Shown piece after piece: positions 18,597 through 27,336 of a stretch of 64,000 bases of DNA. Origin of the DNA: Neobacillus niacini NBRC 15566 (lineage in GTDB: Bacteria > Bacillota > Bacilli > Bacillales > Cytobacillaceae); NCBI RefSeq assembly GCF_001591505.1, contig NZ_BCVA01000002.1, positions 124,001 through 188,000 on the forward strand, in the 5' to 3' direction. The position numbers and the translations under genes were made by a program. Below the pieces are notes generated by a model that did not search any database, was not told the DNA's origin, and worked only from the letters and a program-made list of their open reading frames with translations. Position 1 is the stretch's first letter, and each line of letters begins with the position of its first letter.

Positions 18597-19749
18597 ACTT
18601 TTTCATGTTTAAATATGTCTCAATTCGGTTTAATCCAGTTTCTAACGTCTCTAATGAACAGGCAAAAGATAATCTAAAATAACCTTCACCGTATTCAGAG
18701 AATGCACTTCCAGGTACTACGGCTACTTTTGTTTGGTGGACCATCTCTAGTGCAAAGTCAAAACTATTTAATTGAATGAAATCAGGGATCTTCACAAAGA
18801 AATAAAATGCCCCATCAGGCTTGACTACACGAAGCCCCATGGTGGACAAACGATTATAAACATAGTCGCGTCTTATGATATATTCCTTTTTCATTGGAGT
18901 GGCATCATCGATTCCAGTTGTTAAAGCGGCTAGAGCGGCTTTCTGTGCAATTGAATTGGCACAGGAGACATTATATTGGTGCACCTTTAATATGTGCTTT
19001 GTAATGTCTTTAGGTGCAAATAGAAATCCAATTCTCCATCCAGTCATTGAATGAGATTTTGATAAGCCATTAATGACAATCGTTTTCTCCTTTAAAAACG
19101 CAGCAATCGAAATATGGGGTTGATCATAAGTCAACTCGCTGTAAATTTCGTCTGCAAGTACGAATATTTCTCTCTCTTTCAAGTAATCCGCTATTTCCTT
19201 TAACTCGGACTCTGTAAGACTAACTCCTGTTGGGTTAGATGGATAAGGCATTACAATACAGCGTGTCTTATCGGTTAAATAAGGTTTAATCATTTCTAAG
19301 GTAAATCGAAATCCATTATCCCTGATATCGACATGCACGGGGACAGCCCCACACATCCGAATAATGGGTTCATATCCAGGATATATTGGGCCAGGCAGAA
19401 TTACTTCTGTACCTTCAGCCAATATTGTTCTAAATGTGATATCAATGGCCTCACTTGCTCCTACAGTAACAATTACTTCCGAATCTGGCTCATAAGCTAG
19501 ATTGTATTTTTTCGCAACAAAATCGCAAGCAGCAATTCGTAATTCACTGATACCTGCATTATGGGTATAGGAGGTGAAATTATCCTCGATCGCTTCGATG
19601 CCAGCCTGCTTAACATGCTCTGGTGTTTGAAAATCTGGCTGACCAATGGTTAATGAAATAACATCATCTATGTGTGATACCATATTATAAAATTTTCTGA
19701 TTCCTGAAACCTCAATATTTTGAACTTTGGTATTAATTAAATGCTCCAC
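18595..19749 (-). CDS. patA: PatA, N-acetyl-LL-diaminopimelate aminotransferase
   Basis: A 384-residue fold-type I PLP aminotransferase. The PLP lysine is K231 in NGLSKSHSMTGWRIGF; YPSNPTGV and DEIYSELTY are the cofactor and Asp motifs. It matches B. subtilis PatA, which transaminates the acetylated intermediate of the lysine/diaminopimelate pathway; dapH and dapL for the same branch lie 9-11 kb away. The start is the GTG at 19749, nine bases after GGAAGG and giving the family N-terminus MEHL; an in-frame ATG nine bases earlier abuts the RBS. Confidence 0.9.
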   Translation of the reverse strand: MEHLINTKVQNIEVSGIRKFYNMVSHIDDVISLTIGQPDFQTPEHVKQAGIEAIEDNFTSYTHNAGISELRIAACDFVAKKYNLAYEPDSEVIVTVGASEAIDITFRTILAEGTEVILPGPIYPGYEPIIRMCGAVPVHVDIRDNGFRFTLEMIKPYLTDKTRCIVMPYPSNPTGVSLTESELKEIADYLKEREIFVLADEIYSELTYDQPHISIAAFLKEKTIVINGLSKSHSMTGWRIGFLFAPKDITKHILKVHQYNVSCANSIAQKAALAALTTGIDDATPMKKEYIIRRDYVYNRLSTMGLRVVKPDGAFYFFVKIPDFIQLNSFDFALEMVHQTKVAVVPGSAFSEYGEGYFRLSFACSLETLETGLNRIETYLNMKK

Positions 19750-19835
19750 CTTGTTCATCCTTCCATTGCTTTCATCAATACCTTTGATTATAAACAGATT
19801 TATAGAAATATTCTACTGGACAAAATAATTCCAAC

Positions 19836-19881
19836 AATAAAAAACACGTAAAAAAGACGGATGAGTCCGGCTTTTTTACGT
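19836..19881 (-). terminator. ykyB terminator
   Basis: Stem ACGTAAAAAAG-CGG / CCG-CTTTTTTACGT with a T-run on the minus strand (A-run 19838-19844). It overlaps the ykyB stop. Confidence 0.85.
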
Positions 19882-20352
19882 ATATCTTTCCCCTAACTTT
19901 TTAAAGATAGGTTTTTGATAGGGGCGGTTTTTTTGTTGGTTTGAGGGTGGCTGCTCGATTTCTTTAATTCCAGTATATGTCTGTAAAACCGATTTTGCCT
20001 GGCTTAGTGAAAGTGAAGATTTTGGATTCCTTACGCTGCCATCTAACTTGCCCAAATGAGGCAGTTCAGCAAAATCAGACTTGGTAGGAGGAATATGAAA
20101 GGTATAATGACCACATTCGACAAGGACGTCAGATTGTTGTTTACTATTACGTGGGTTTTGGGAAAAATGAAGGCCAATTTTTTTTGCTTTTCCTTCTTCT
20201 ATTAATTTTTTTAATGATTCATGCTTTAATTTGTATAAAAATTTGGGGTTTGGAGCTGTTTTTGCATGGCGATTAACAATAAAGAGAGCTTGTGAGAGGT
20301 TATCGATTGTCAGCTTTCCTTTTGTATGGGGGTGTTTTCTATCATCAGTCAA
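19876..20352 (-). CDS. ykyB: YkyB-family conserved protein
   Basis: A 158-residue soluble protein matching YkyB: TIDNLSQALFIVNRHAKTAP, NPKFLYKLK, GLHFSQNPRNSKQQSDVLVE and FHIPPTKSDF are family segments. Function is unknown. The C-terminal tail is Gln/Pro/Lys rich. TTG start eight bases after AAAGGAG. It lies between patA and ykuE, close to the order patA-cheV-ykyB-ykuC-ykuD-ykuE of B. subtilis, with cheV, ykuC and ykuD missing here. Confidence 0.88.
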   Translation of the reverse strand: MTDDRKHPHTKGKLTIDNLSQALFIVNRHAKTAPNPKFLYKLKHESLKKLIEEGKAKKIGLHFSQNPRNSKQQSDVLVECGHYTFHIPPTKSDFAELPHLGKLDGSVRNPKSSLSLSQAKSVLQTYTGIKEIEQPPSNQQKNRPYQKPIFKKLGERYT

Positions 20353-20451
20353 AATAGGTACTCCTTTTATTTTTTATATTGTTCTATCTTTATTATTATT
20401 AATTGTAAAATAGAAATACAAGAAAGTAAAAACATTATTGTAAAAAACAGA

Positions 20452-20483
20452 AAAATCCTTATCCAATCACTGGCAAGGATTTT
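20452..20483 (-). terminator. ykuE terminator
   Basis: 9-bp stem AAAATCCTT / AAGGATTTT with a 14-base loop; the minus strand continues TTTC. Two bases after the ykuE stop. Confidence 0.75.
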
Positions 20484-20484
20484 C

Positions 20485-21363
20485 TTAATTTGTTTCTGAT
20501 GAAGTGAGAGTAAATACAGTTAATTCAGGTACTGCTAAGAATCGAAAGGGCAGACGAGTAGTACCAATTCCTCGATTTACATATAACGATAAGGGATTGT
20601 CCTGGCCAATCGTATAGAGGCCCTCAGGATAGTTCTGTGCGAATGGAGGGATTACGAGTGCACCGACAAAAGGTATTTTTACCTGTCCCCCGTGGCTATG
20701 TCCGCTTAATTGCCAATGTATCCCATAATTTAAGGCTTCATCTGCAACATCTGGAGCATGTGATAACAGTAGTTTAAATGAATCTTTAGGGACCTGCTTC
20801 ATGGCCGTTTCCAAGTTGGGTTTTCCCAGCATACGGTCGTCTATCCCTAGGAGAGAAATAGAGGTACCGTCCTTTTGTTTAATAAGCAAAGACTCGTTTA
20901 GCAGGACAGTAAAACTTGATAATTCCATTAGGTTTCGATAGATTTCTGACCCATAACCGCCATGATCATGGTTTCCGTAAATACAATATTTACCGATTTT
21001 GGCATTTAAATGCTGTAAGATAGGGGCGACTTTATTTATTTCATTAAATTTATTTGGCTCGTCCAATAAATCTCCTGTAAAAAAAATTAAGTCAGGCTCG
21101 AGTTGATTAATTTTTTTTGCCAATTTTTCAAATTGGTTAATATTATAATGAAAACCTAAATGGGTATCGCTAAATTGGACAATTTTAGTTCCGTTAAAAC
21201 TAGGAGGAATTAAGGAATGTCTGATTTCGAGCCTTTTGATTTCTAAAAGTGAAGGTTCAATTCGATTGGCATAAAAGTAACCGCCTGAACCAAGACCGAG
21301 AACAGTTAAGAACGTGCCAAAGGTACGTTTTAAGAAGGTTCTCCTTTTTATTTTTTTGGGCAT
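20485..21363 (-). CDS. ykuE: YkuE, Tat-exported metallophosphoesterase
   Basis: A 292-residue calcineurin-like phosphoesterase. The N-terminus has a twin-arginine signal (R7-R8, KRRTFLKR) followed by a Gly-rich hydrophobic stretch, as in B. subtilis YkuE, a substrate of the TatAyCy translocase that stays wall-associated. Metal-binding motifs in order: SDTHLGF, GDLLD, YGNHDHGG, LSHAPD, SGHSHGGQ. It acts outside the membrane on an unidentified phosphoester. Single gene with its own terminator. Confidence 0.93.
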   Translation of the reverse strand: MPKKIKRRTFLKRTFGTFLTVLGLGSGGYFYANRIEPSLLEIKRLEIRHSLIPPSFNGTKIVQFSDTHLGFHYNINQFEKLAKKINQLEPDLIFFTGDLLDEPNKFNEINKVAPILQHLNAKIGKYCIYGNHDHGGYGSEIYRNLMELSSFTVLLNESLLIKQKDGTSISLLGIDDRMLGKPNLETAMKQVPKDSFKLLLSHAPDVADEALNYGIHWQLSGHSHGGQVKIPFVGALVIPPFAQNYPEGLYTIGQDNPLSLYVNRGIGTTRLPFRFLAVPELTVFTLTSSETN

Positions 21364-21508
21364 ATTTATCCTACCAACCTATCTCCAAATTTTATTTGTA
21401 AATTAATGAGGGTCATTCGTATTTTCTTTAAAATTGGTTCCTTTTGCAAGTAATATGATAAATGAAAATATATAAAAAAGATCTATACTAGTTCATATTC
21501 TAAAATGT

Positions 21509-21548
21509 AAAAAAAATACATAAGAGCAGCCATTTTTTGGCTGCTCTG
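21509..21548 (-). terminator. Terminator of the C39 peptidase gene
   Basis: 9-bp stem AGAGCAGCC / GGCTGCTCT with a seven-base loop; an eight-T run occurs seven bases past the stem on the minus strand. Confidence 0.75.
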
Positions 21549-21549
21549 T

Positions 21550-22338
21550 CTATCTATAACTAATTGCCCTGCTTTGTAAAGCCTTCCAGGATTCAATAAA
21601 TTGATCTTTATTTACCCTAGCTTGTTTTTTGCCAGAAAGTGGATCATTCAAATATACAAAGTCTGAATCATAGCCTACAAGAACTACTGCATGTAGATCA
21701 AGAGGTGTTTTTATCAATTGCTGCCCATGAGTCCATGACTCCCAGCGATCAGGTAACCGATAATCACCTGTTGTCCAAACAACTACGGGATAACCAGCAG
21801 AAACATGCTCTAGAACCCGTTCAAATGGCTGATTTGTTAAATTAATTGCTCTTCCTGGAAGTTTTTGGTTCACTAATGCCTCCATTGGTTTATCGAAGAC
21901 GGCATACCCTGGTGTCCTTCCTGTCATATCTCCAACGAAACCATCTGCGGGATTGCCCCAATTTAATATATCGCCATTTCCCGCTCTTCTTATAGGGTCG
22001 GGATCTTTTTGAATGGAACGATATAAATCCATTTTGTCTGTGTTTACACCTGCATGATTTAATACCATGGCAAGGCTTGTTACTTCACACCCATATTTGA
22101 GCTCCGGATTTTGTTTTATTAATACAACGTCTAGCATTATAGAATCCTTTTTAGGTGGGTGATGGTTTACATGCGAATGATTAATGGCGGGATTCCCCGA
22201 TCTTTTGATTGCTGGGCTTGGTACTTGTTCGTATATTTCATTATAGCTTTGTTTCTCTGGTTTTTGTGAAGCTGTATCGTCTGTATTATTAAATCCAAAA
22301 AGTGGAAGGATTGAAGCCATCAAACAAAGTTTTTTCAA
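21550..22338 (-). CDS. Secreted C39-like cysteine peptidase (YvpB type)
   Basis: A 262-residue exported protein with a short signal (MKKLCLMASILPLFGF) and a papain-like C39 domain. Catalytic Cys84 is in LKYGCEVTSLAMVL, the His in DLHAVVLVGYD and the Asp in LNDPLSG. The TTG start at 22338 has GGGGG seven bases upstream; an in-frame ATG 18 bases earlier overlaps the RBS. Related to B. subtilis YvpB. Without a transporter beside it, a wall or peptide hydrolase outside the cell is more likely than bacteriocin processing. Confidence 0.8.
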   Translation of the reverse strand: MKKLCLMASILPLFGFNNTDDTASQKPEKQSYNEIYEQVPSPAIKRSGNPAINHSHVNHHPPKKDSIMLDVVLIKQNPELKYGCEVTSLAMVLNHAGVNTDKMDLYRSIQKDPDPIRRAGNGDILNWGNPADGFVGDMTGRTPGYAVFDKPMEALVNQKLPGRAINLTNQPFERVLEHVSAGYPVVVWTTGDYRLPDRWESWTHGQQLIKTPLDLHAVVLVGYDSDFVYLNDPLSGKKQARVNKDQFIESWKALQSRAISYR

Positions 22339-22496
22339 GAGGTATCCCCCAATCATCTGGAATTAGTTTTATCATTTGGTTGTTTCTGTTTTGCTATAAT
22401 GGTTCCTTTTGGAAAAGAACAAGTTATGCAAGTTAAGCGTATTGTATATAAGGGTATGGTATAATGAGGAAAATCTTTTTTGCGGAGGGTACTTGA

Positions 22497-23708
22497 ATGG
22501 ATGCATTGGATATCCTAACGGATCTTGAAAATGTCATTCCTTATTTTCAACCAATTTTTAGTGCCGATGAGCAGCGTGTTATCGCATATGAAGTTTTAGG
22601 CAGATATCGATCGGAAGGTAACATCATAAGCTTAGGTCAATTTTTTCTTGATGACCAAATACCAGAAGAATATAAATATGAAGTTGATCTGCTGTTAGTT
22701 CAGAAAGCGTTAGACCTTGCAATCGAACTAGAAGATGATGTCAGTTTCTATTTGAATCGTGATGCCGATTTACTCATGTATCGACATGGAGAGCCATTTC
22801 TACAGGAACTGCTGGCTTTTGAAAAAAGAGGATTGAATTTAAAGAGAATAGTCCTTGAAATTTCTGAAGGTAAATATAAGGGTGATTTGGCTCAGTTAGA
22901 TCATTTATTACAGTATTATCGTACGTATGGCATAAAGGTTGCGATTGCCAGTATTGATAGTGATACCAATTACTTTGAGAGAATTGGCCAATTAAATCCT
23001 GATATCATTAAAATCAATTTACAAGCACTGAAATCTAACGCAACCGCATCAAGCTTTACGGATGTTCTATTTTCTCTGTCATTATTAGCTAGGAAAATTG
23101 GTGCTACATTATTGTTTGAAAATATAGAAATGAGTTATCAGCTTCAATTTGCATGGAAAAATGGCGGGAGATATTACCAAGGTTTTTATCTTCATCCACC
23201 TGCACCGAAGTTTATTGAGCGGGAATTACTAAAAGATCGATTAAAAGGGAAATTTCATGAATTTATTGCTTATGAGAAAAGAAAGCTTGAGGCCATTTAT
23301 TCAGCCGCTGAGTATTTCCAAAATAAAGTACAAGACATCCTTGTAAAGAATAAACAAGCTAATTACGAGGATTTATTTACTTCACTTGTAAAGGAAATGG
23401 ATGGGATTGCATTCCGAATGTATGTATGTGATGAGGATGGTTTTCAAAAATCCTCAAACATCTTTAAAGGAGAAAACGGCTGGTTTACGCAAAAAGAATA
23501 TATCCTAAAGAATTGGAGCTGGCGTCCATATTTTTTAGAAAATATTATAAAAATGAGGAATGGAGGCAAGGGCATTCTTTCGGATTTATATAGTGATATC
23601 GAGTCTGGGGAAACAATTCGAACCTTCTCTATTCCTATAAATGGGAATGACTATTTATTTATTGATATTAGCTATCAGTATTTATTTGATCATGACCAGT
23701 TGTTATAA
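22497..23708 (+). CDS. ykuI: YkuI, EAL-domain c-di-GMP binding protein
   Basis: A 403-residue cytoplasmic protein with an EAL domain (about 10-245) and a C-terminal PAS-like YkuI_C domain (about 250-400). The EAL signature reads YEVLGRY, and VLEISEGKYKGD, YGIKVAIASI and NPDIIKINL are the later EAL segments. B. subtilis YkuI binds c-di-GMP but has no shown phosphodiesterase activity; the altered catalytic residues here suggest the same. An extended -10 box TGGTATAAT ends at 22465. Single gene. Confidence 0.92.
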   Translation: MDALDILTDLENVIPYFQPIFSADEQRVIAYEVLGRYRSEGNIISLGQFFLDDQIPEEYKYEVDLLLVQKALDLAIELEDDVSFYLNRDADLLMYRHGEPFLQELLAFEKRGLNLKRIVLEISEGKYKGDLAQLDHLLQYYRTYGIKVAIASIDSDTNYFERIGQLNPDIIKINLQALKSNATASSFTDVLFSLSLLARKIGATLLFENIEMSYQLQFAWKNGGRYYQGFYLHPPAPKFIERELLKDRLKGKFHEFIAYEKRKLEAIYSAAEYFQNKVQDILVKNKQANYEDLFTSLVKEMDGIAFRMYVCDEDGFQKSSNIFKGENGWFTQKEYILKNWSWRPYFLENIIKMRNGGKGILSDLYSDIESGETIRTFSIPINGNDYLFIDISYQYLFDHDQLL

Positions 23709-23776
23709 CTTAAATTGCATAGAATGGTTAGGGCGGTGGAAACTTAATATTAACTTTATTAAAGGAGAAATCGCTC

Positions 23777-24013
23777 ATGAATCTATTTGTTAATGCACTC
23801 TCCATCGTTATTGTAGGTATTCTTGCGGTTTCGCTTGTGTATACATTGGTTATTGCCAGAAAACAAAAAACTGCAGAAGGAGATATTGATTCCACTATCC
23901 CTAAGCCAGTACAAAAACATATCTATCTTAGCAATCCGATATTCGTATCATATGGTATATTTTTTGCATTGGTTCTCTTTATCATCCTTTTTTGTGTAAT
24001 TAGTTTTTTTTGA
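23777..24013 (+). CDS. Small two-helix membrane protein, 78 aa
   Basis: Not recognised. Two hydrophobic helices, about residues 5-27 and 55-77, joined by a polar loop (ARKQKTAEGDIDSTIPKPVQ). RBS AAAGGAG precedes the ATG. It sits between ykuI and a secreted-protein gene, an interval that in B. subtilis leads straight to ykuJ. A terminator begins at its stop codon. Confidence 0.65.
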   Translation: MNLFVNALSIVIVGILAVSLVYTLVIARKQKTAEGDIDSTIPKPVQKHIYLSNPIFVSYGIFFALVLFIILFCVISFF

Positions 24014-24042
24014 TAGGGCCTCTTTAAGAGGGCCTATTTTTT
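24014..24042 (+). terminator. Terminator of the 78-aa membrane protein gene
   Basis: Stem TAGGGCCTCTT / AAGAGGGCCTA (one mismatch) followed by six T. Confidence 0.88.
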
Positions 24043-24189
24043 ATAAAGATTTTTCGAGTGGTTATTAATATAAATTGTGGATAAATGTCATTTGCTGCTG
24101 TTTTTTTGAGATTTATTTATACGTTTCGTTGGAATATTTATTGTTAAAATGAATATTAACAAGTTTTTGAAAGACAGGGGGAAAAGAAA

Positions 24190-24684
24190 TTGAAGAAAAC
24201 TTTGCTAATACTCCTTATAGTGCTATTATTAATACCTTTGTCTCCAAATGCAAAAGATAGTTTAAGTAATAAAAACGATGTTTTTAGATTCCTCCAGGAA
24301 GCATTTCGGGCTCAAATCTCTCTTAGTGATCAAACTAGAACAAAAGAAGAAATTATTGATGTTTTAAGCCCTTATTTCTCTGATAAATATCAAAAAATGT
24401 TTTGGGATGAGAATATATTTAAAGAAGAGGGGAAATTTGTTACCTATGGCTCGGATTTTGCATTTTATTATATTCCCTTTTTCCATTTTTCTGATGAAAC
24501 AAAAGTAGTCATCTCCCCTGAAAGGATTTATGTTCTTCAATTTTTTCCATCAACTACCGATGGTCCTGTAAGTTATGAAGACCATTATGAGGGAGTAGTA
24601 TTAAAGAAAATGAATGGCGGCTGGAAAGTAGATGAATATTTATATAATAATATCCCTAAATCGATTATAGATAAAGCCTATTGA
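24190..24684 (+). CDS. Secreted protein of unknown function (DUF3993-like)
   Basis: A 164-residue protein with a clear N-terminal signal peptide (MKKTLLILLIVLLLIPLSPNA). The mature part has alternating aromatic/charged residues, KEEIIDVLSPYFSDKYQKMF and a WKVDEYLYNN end; this pattern resembles DUF3993-type exported Bacillus proteins, stated with moderate certainty. TTG start about eight bases after GGGGG. Single gene. Confidence 0.65.
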   Translation: MKKTLLILLIVLLLIPLSPNAKDSLSNKNDVFRFLQEAFRAQISLSDQTRTKEEIIDVLSPYFSDKYQKMFWDENIFKEEGKFVTYGSDFAFYYIPFFHFSDETKVVISPERIYVLQFFPSTTDGPVSYEDHYEGVVLKKMNGGWKVDEYLYNNIPKSIIDKAY

Positions 24685-24866
24685 AAAAAAGTTTCCCATT
24701 TTTTTCATTTTTGCTTGGACAAATGCTCTCTGTTATTTTATTCTTTTAATATTGGCATATTTTCTACCTGAGATTATTACTGGAAATAATCGATAAGGAT
24801 AGAAATAGGCTAAAAGAGAAACATAACAGTAGAAAGTTTGCTTGTGTTTGAAAGGAGACGGAGCAT

Positions 24867-25103
24867 ATGTCACAGCTTCAAGGGATATTAACCCGGTTAA
24901 AAAACCTTCAGGAACAGTCTAATGGAGGTGAACCGGCACAACGCTATTTCGAAGTGAATGGTGAAAGAAAGTGTCAGGTTACATTTCATCCAAAAACAGA
25001 AACATTTGAATTGGAAATATATAATGAAAAGGAAAAGCCAAAGCGTTATCAATTTGATAATGTCGACATGATCACGATTGAAATTTTTGATCTAATCCAG
25101 TAG
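24867..25103 (+). CDS. ykuJ: YkuJ-family protein
   Basis: A 78-residue protein matching YkuJ (DUF1797): MSQLQGILTRLKNLQEQ, QRYFEVNGERKCQV, TFELEIYN and FDNVDMITIEIFDLIQ. Function unknown; the family forms a small alpha-beta fold. RBS AAAGGAGACGG. In B. subtilis ykuJ belongs to ykuJ-ykuK-ykzF-ykuL; here ykuK and ykzF are absent and a terminator separates it from darB (ykuL). Confidence 0.9.
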   Translation: MSQLQGILTRLKNLQEQSNGGEPAQRYFEVNGERKCQVTFHPKTETFELEIYNEKEKPKRYQFDNVDMITIEIFDLIQ

Positions 25104-25129
25104 GAACCGATTTCGGTTCCTATCTTTTT
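25101..25129 (+). terminator. ykuJ terminator
   Basis: Perfect 10-bp stem TAGGAACCGA / TCGGTTCCTA with a two-base loop, then CTTTTT. Confidence 0.9.
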
Positions 25130-25214
25130 CTGTTTTTTTATAAAAAAACCCAGTTCTCCGAAAACTATGGTAGAATATACATGTGGTATAACAAACATTG
25201 AGGAGTTTTCGGCG

Positions 25215-25667
25215 ATGATAAGTCTTCACAGTGGAGAATTTTTAGAGATAGATATTCGGAAATTAATGATTCCATCTGAGCGTGTTGCTCATGTACAGGT
25301 TGGAAATAATCTAGAACACGCCTTATTAGTGTTAACGAAGAGCGGATATACAGCGATACCTGTACTAGATCCTAATTATAAATTACACGGTCTAATTAGT
25401 ACCCCAATAATAATGGATTCGATTCTTGGACTTGAAAGAATAGAATTTGAACAACTTGAAAAAAAGAGAGTGGAAGAGGTAATGAATACATCAGTTCCGC
25501 GTGTTAAAGTAACTGCTTCCATTAAAACCTGTTTAAGGCTCTTAGTAAATCATCCTTTTCTTTGTATAGACACCGAGGATGGTTATTTCGAAGGTATTTT
25601 GCCTAGGAGTACAGTGTTAACCCAGTTAAATTTAGCTATTAATAAGATGAATAAAAGTGATAAATAA
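25215..25667 (+). CDS. darB: DarB (YkuL), CBS-domain c-di-AMP receptor
   Basis: A 150-residue protein made of two CBS domains (about 20-75 and 80-140). It matches YkuL, now DarB, which binds c-di-AMP; when free of ligand it binds the (p)ppGpp synthetase Rel and pyruvate carboxylase PycA in B. subtilis. The ATG at 25215 with GAGGAG upstream is the start; the in-frame upstream extension has no RBS. Two other partners in potassium/c-di-AMP physiology, ktrC and pycA, are in this window. Single gene. Confidence 0.9.
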   Translation: MISLHSGEFLEIDIRKLMIPSERVAHVQVGNNLEHALLVLTKSGYTAIPVLDPNYKLHGLISTPIIMDSILGLERIEFEQLEKKRVEEVMNTSVPRVKVTASIKTCLRLLVNHPFLCIDTEDGYFEGILPRSTVLTQLNLAINKMNKSDK

Positions 25668-25718
25668 GGCTCCCAAAAGGGGGCTGTATTATTTTCCAGA
25701 GAAAGTAGAGGTGTGAAA

Positions 25719-27227
25719 ATGGGTGCTCCGGTTTCCCAGTCTAAAAAAGGGCAGACAAATAGACCGCTGGTTCTAGCAGCAGTCATGCTTGCGATGTTCA
25801 TGGGAGCAATAGAGGCAACGATTGTTTCGACAGCCATGCCGGCTATTGTGGCTGACTTGGGCGGCTTTACTCTCTATAGTTGGGTTTTTTCTGCTTATCT
25901 ATTAATGAATGCGGTAACGGTACTAATTTATGGTAAATTATCAGATTTATTCGGTAGAAAACCTATTCTCTTTATCGGAATTATCATTTTCCTAATTGGA
26001 TCCATTCTTTGCGGATTTGCCACGTCAATGGAATCACTTATTCTTTTCCGATTAATCCAAGGATTTGGAGCGGGAGCTGTTACGCCTATTGCTACGACGA
26101 TTGTGGGCGATATTTATTCAGCTGAAGAGAGAGCAAAAGTCCAGGGTTACCTTGCAAGTGTATGGGGAATTTCTGCCGTTACGGGTCCAGCAGTCGGTGG
26201 TTTACTGGTTCAGTATGTGAGCTGGAAGTATGTATTTTGGATAAACATTCCACTCGGGATCCTTTCTTTAATTGGTATAGGAATCTTTTTGCACGAAAAT
26301 GTTGAAAAGAAAAAACACGAAATTGATTACATAGGTGCGTTTCTATTAACCATATCAATCTCATCATTAATGTTTCTACTTGTTGAGGGTGGAGGACGGT
26401 GGTCCTGGGTCTCTTGGCAAATCTTAAGTTTGGCAGTCCTATTTATTATTACCATTAGTATCTTTGTTTTTCATGAAGGCCGTGTAAAAGAACCAGTCAT
26501 GCCATTTAATATATGGAAGGAAAGGTCTATTTTTGTAGCAAATGTTACTAGTTTAACGACGGGAATTATGTTGATTGGGATTTCCAGTTTTCTTCCTACA
26601 TTTGTTCAAGGGGTAATGGAACAATCACCGATTGTCGCGGGCTTTACGTTAACAACCATGTCAATTGGCTGGCCAATTGCGTCTACATTTTCAGGAAAGA
26701 TGTTAATTTCTATGGGATACCGAAAAACATCCCTTATTGGGGGTGCAGCCTTAATCATAGGAAGTTTGGTATTTGTAACAATGACTTCTTCCTCAGGACC
26801 CCTCTGGGCGGCTGCTGGTTCCTTTATTGTTGGGTTTGGTATGGGCTTAACGTCTACTGCTTTTATCGTTTCTATACAAAGCACCGTAGGCTGGCAGCAA
26901 AGAGGAGTTGCAACTGCAGCAAATATGTTTATGAGGAATCTAGGCAACACAATAGGTGCTGCTTTACTTGGAGGAATTCTCAATAATCGGCTTGCAGACT
27001 ACCTTCGTGAAAATGCGGGCAGTACTGATGAAAAATTAACAGTGGATTCTGCAAACTTATTATTAAAGGAAAATGAACGGGCAGATTTACATATATCAGT
27101 GAAAGAACTGCTCCAAGAAGGTCTAACGCAATCCTTGCATTGGGTATATTATGTTGTACTTGCCTTTGCTATTATAAGTTTAATCCTGATAACTTTCATT
27201 CCAAAACAAAACCGCGGCTCTGCATAA
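25719..27227 (+). CDS. MFS drug exporter, DHA2 (14-helix) family
   Basis: A 502-residue membrane protein with about 14 hydrophobic segments. Motif A-type GKLSDLFGRKPI, motif C-type GPAVGGLLVQYVSW and the loop FRLIQGFGAGAVTP mark the DHA2/EmrB-like drug:proton antiporters. Substrate unknown. The ATG at 25719 with AGAGGTG upstream is preferred over the GTG six bases earlier. It lies between darB and ccpC, an insertion relative to the B. subtilis order ykuL-ccpC. Confidence 0.88.
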   Translation: MGAPVSQSKKGQTNRPLVLAAVMLAMFMGAIEATIVSTAMPAIVADLGGFTLYSWVFSAYLLMNAVTVLIYGKLSDLFGRKPILFIGIIIFLIGSILCGFATSMESLILFRLIQGFGAGAVTPIATTIVGDIYSAEERAKVQGYLASVWGISAVTGPAVGGLLVQYVSWKYVFWINIPLGILSLIGIGIFLHENVEKKKHEIDYIGAFLLTISISSLMFLLVEGGGRWSWVSWQILSLAVLFIITISIFVFHEGRVKEPVMPFNIWKERSIFVANVTSLTTGIMLIGISSFLPTFVQGVMEQSPIVAGFTLTTMSIGWPIASTFSGKMLISMGYRKTSLIGGAALIIGSLVFVTMTSSSGPLWAAAGSFIVGFGMGLTSTAFIVSIQSTVGWQQRGVATAANMFMRNLGNTIGAALLGGILNNRLADYLRENAGSTDEKLTVDSANLLLKENERADLHISVKELLQEGLTQSLHWVYYVVLAFAIISLILITFIPKQNRGSA

Positions 27228-27336
27228 ATGTGCAGAGCTTTTTCTAAATAAAAAAATGCAGCTTAATAATGAAAAGTTTTAATTTTCTCTATATAATAAG
27301 ATGGTGATGTTTACTAAAGTATAAAGGTGGATGGTT

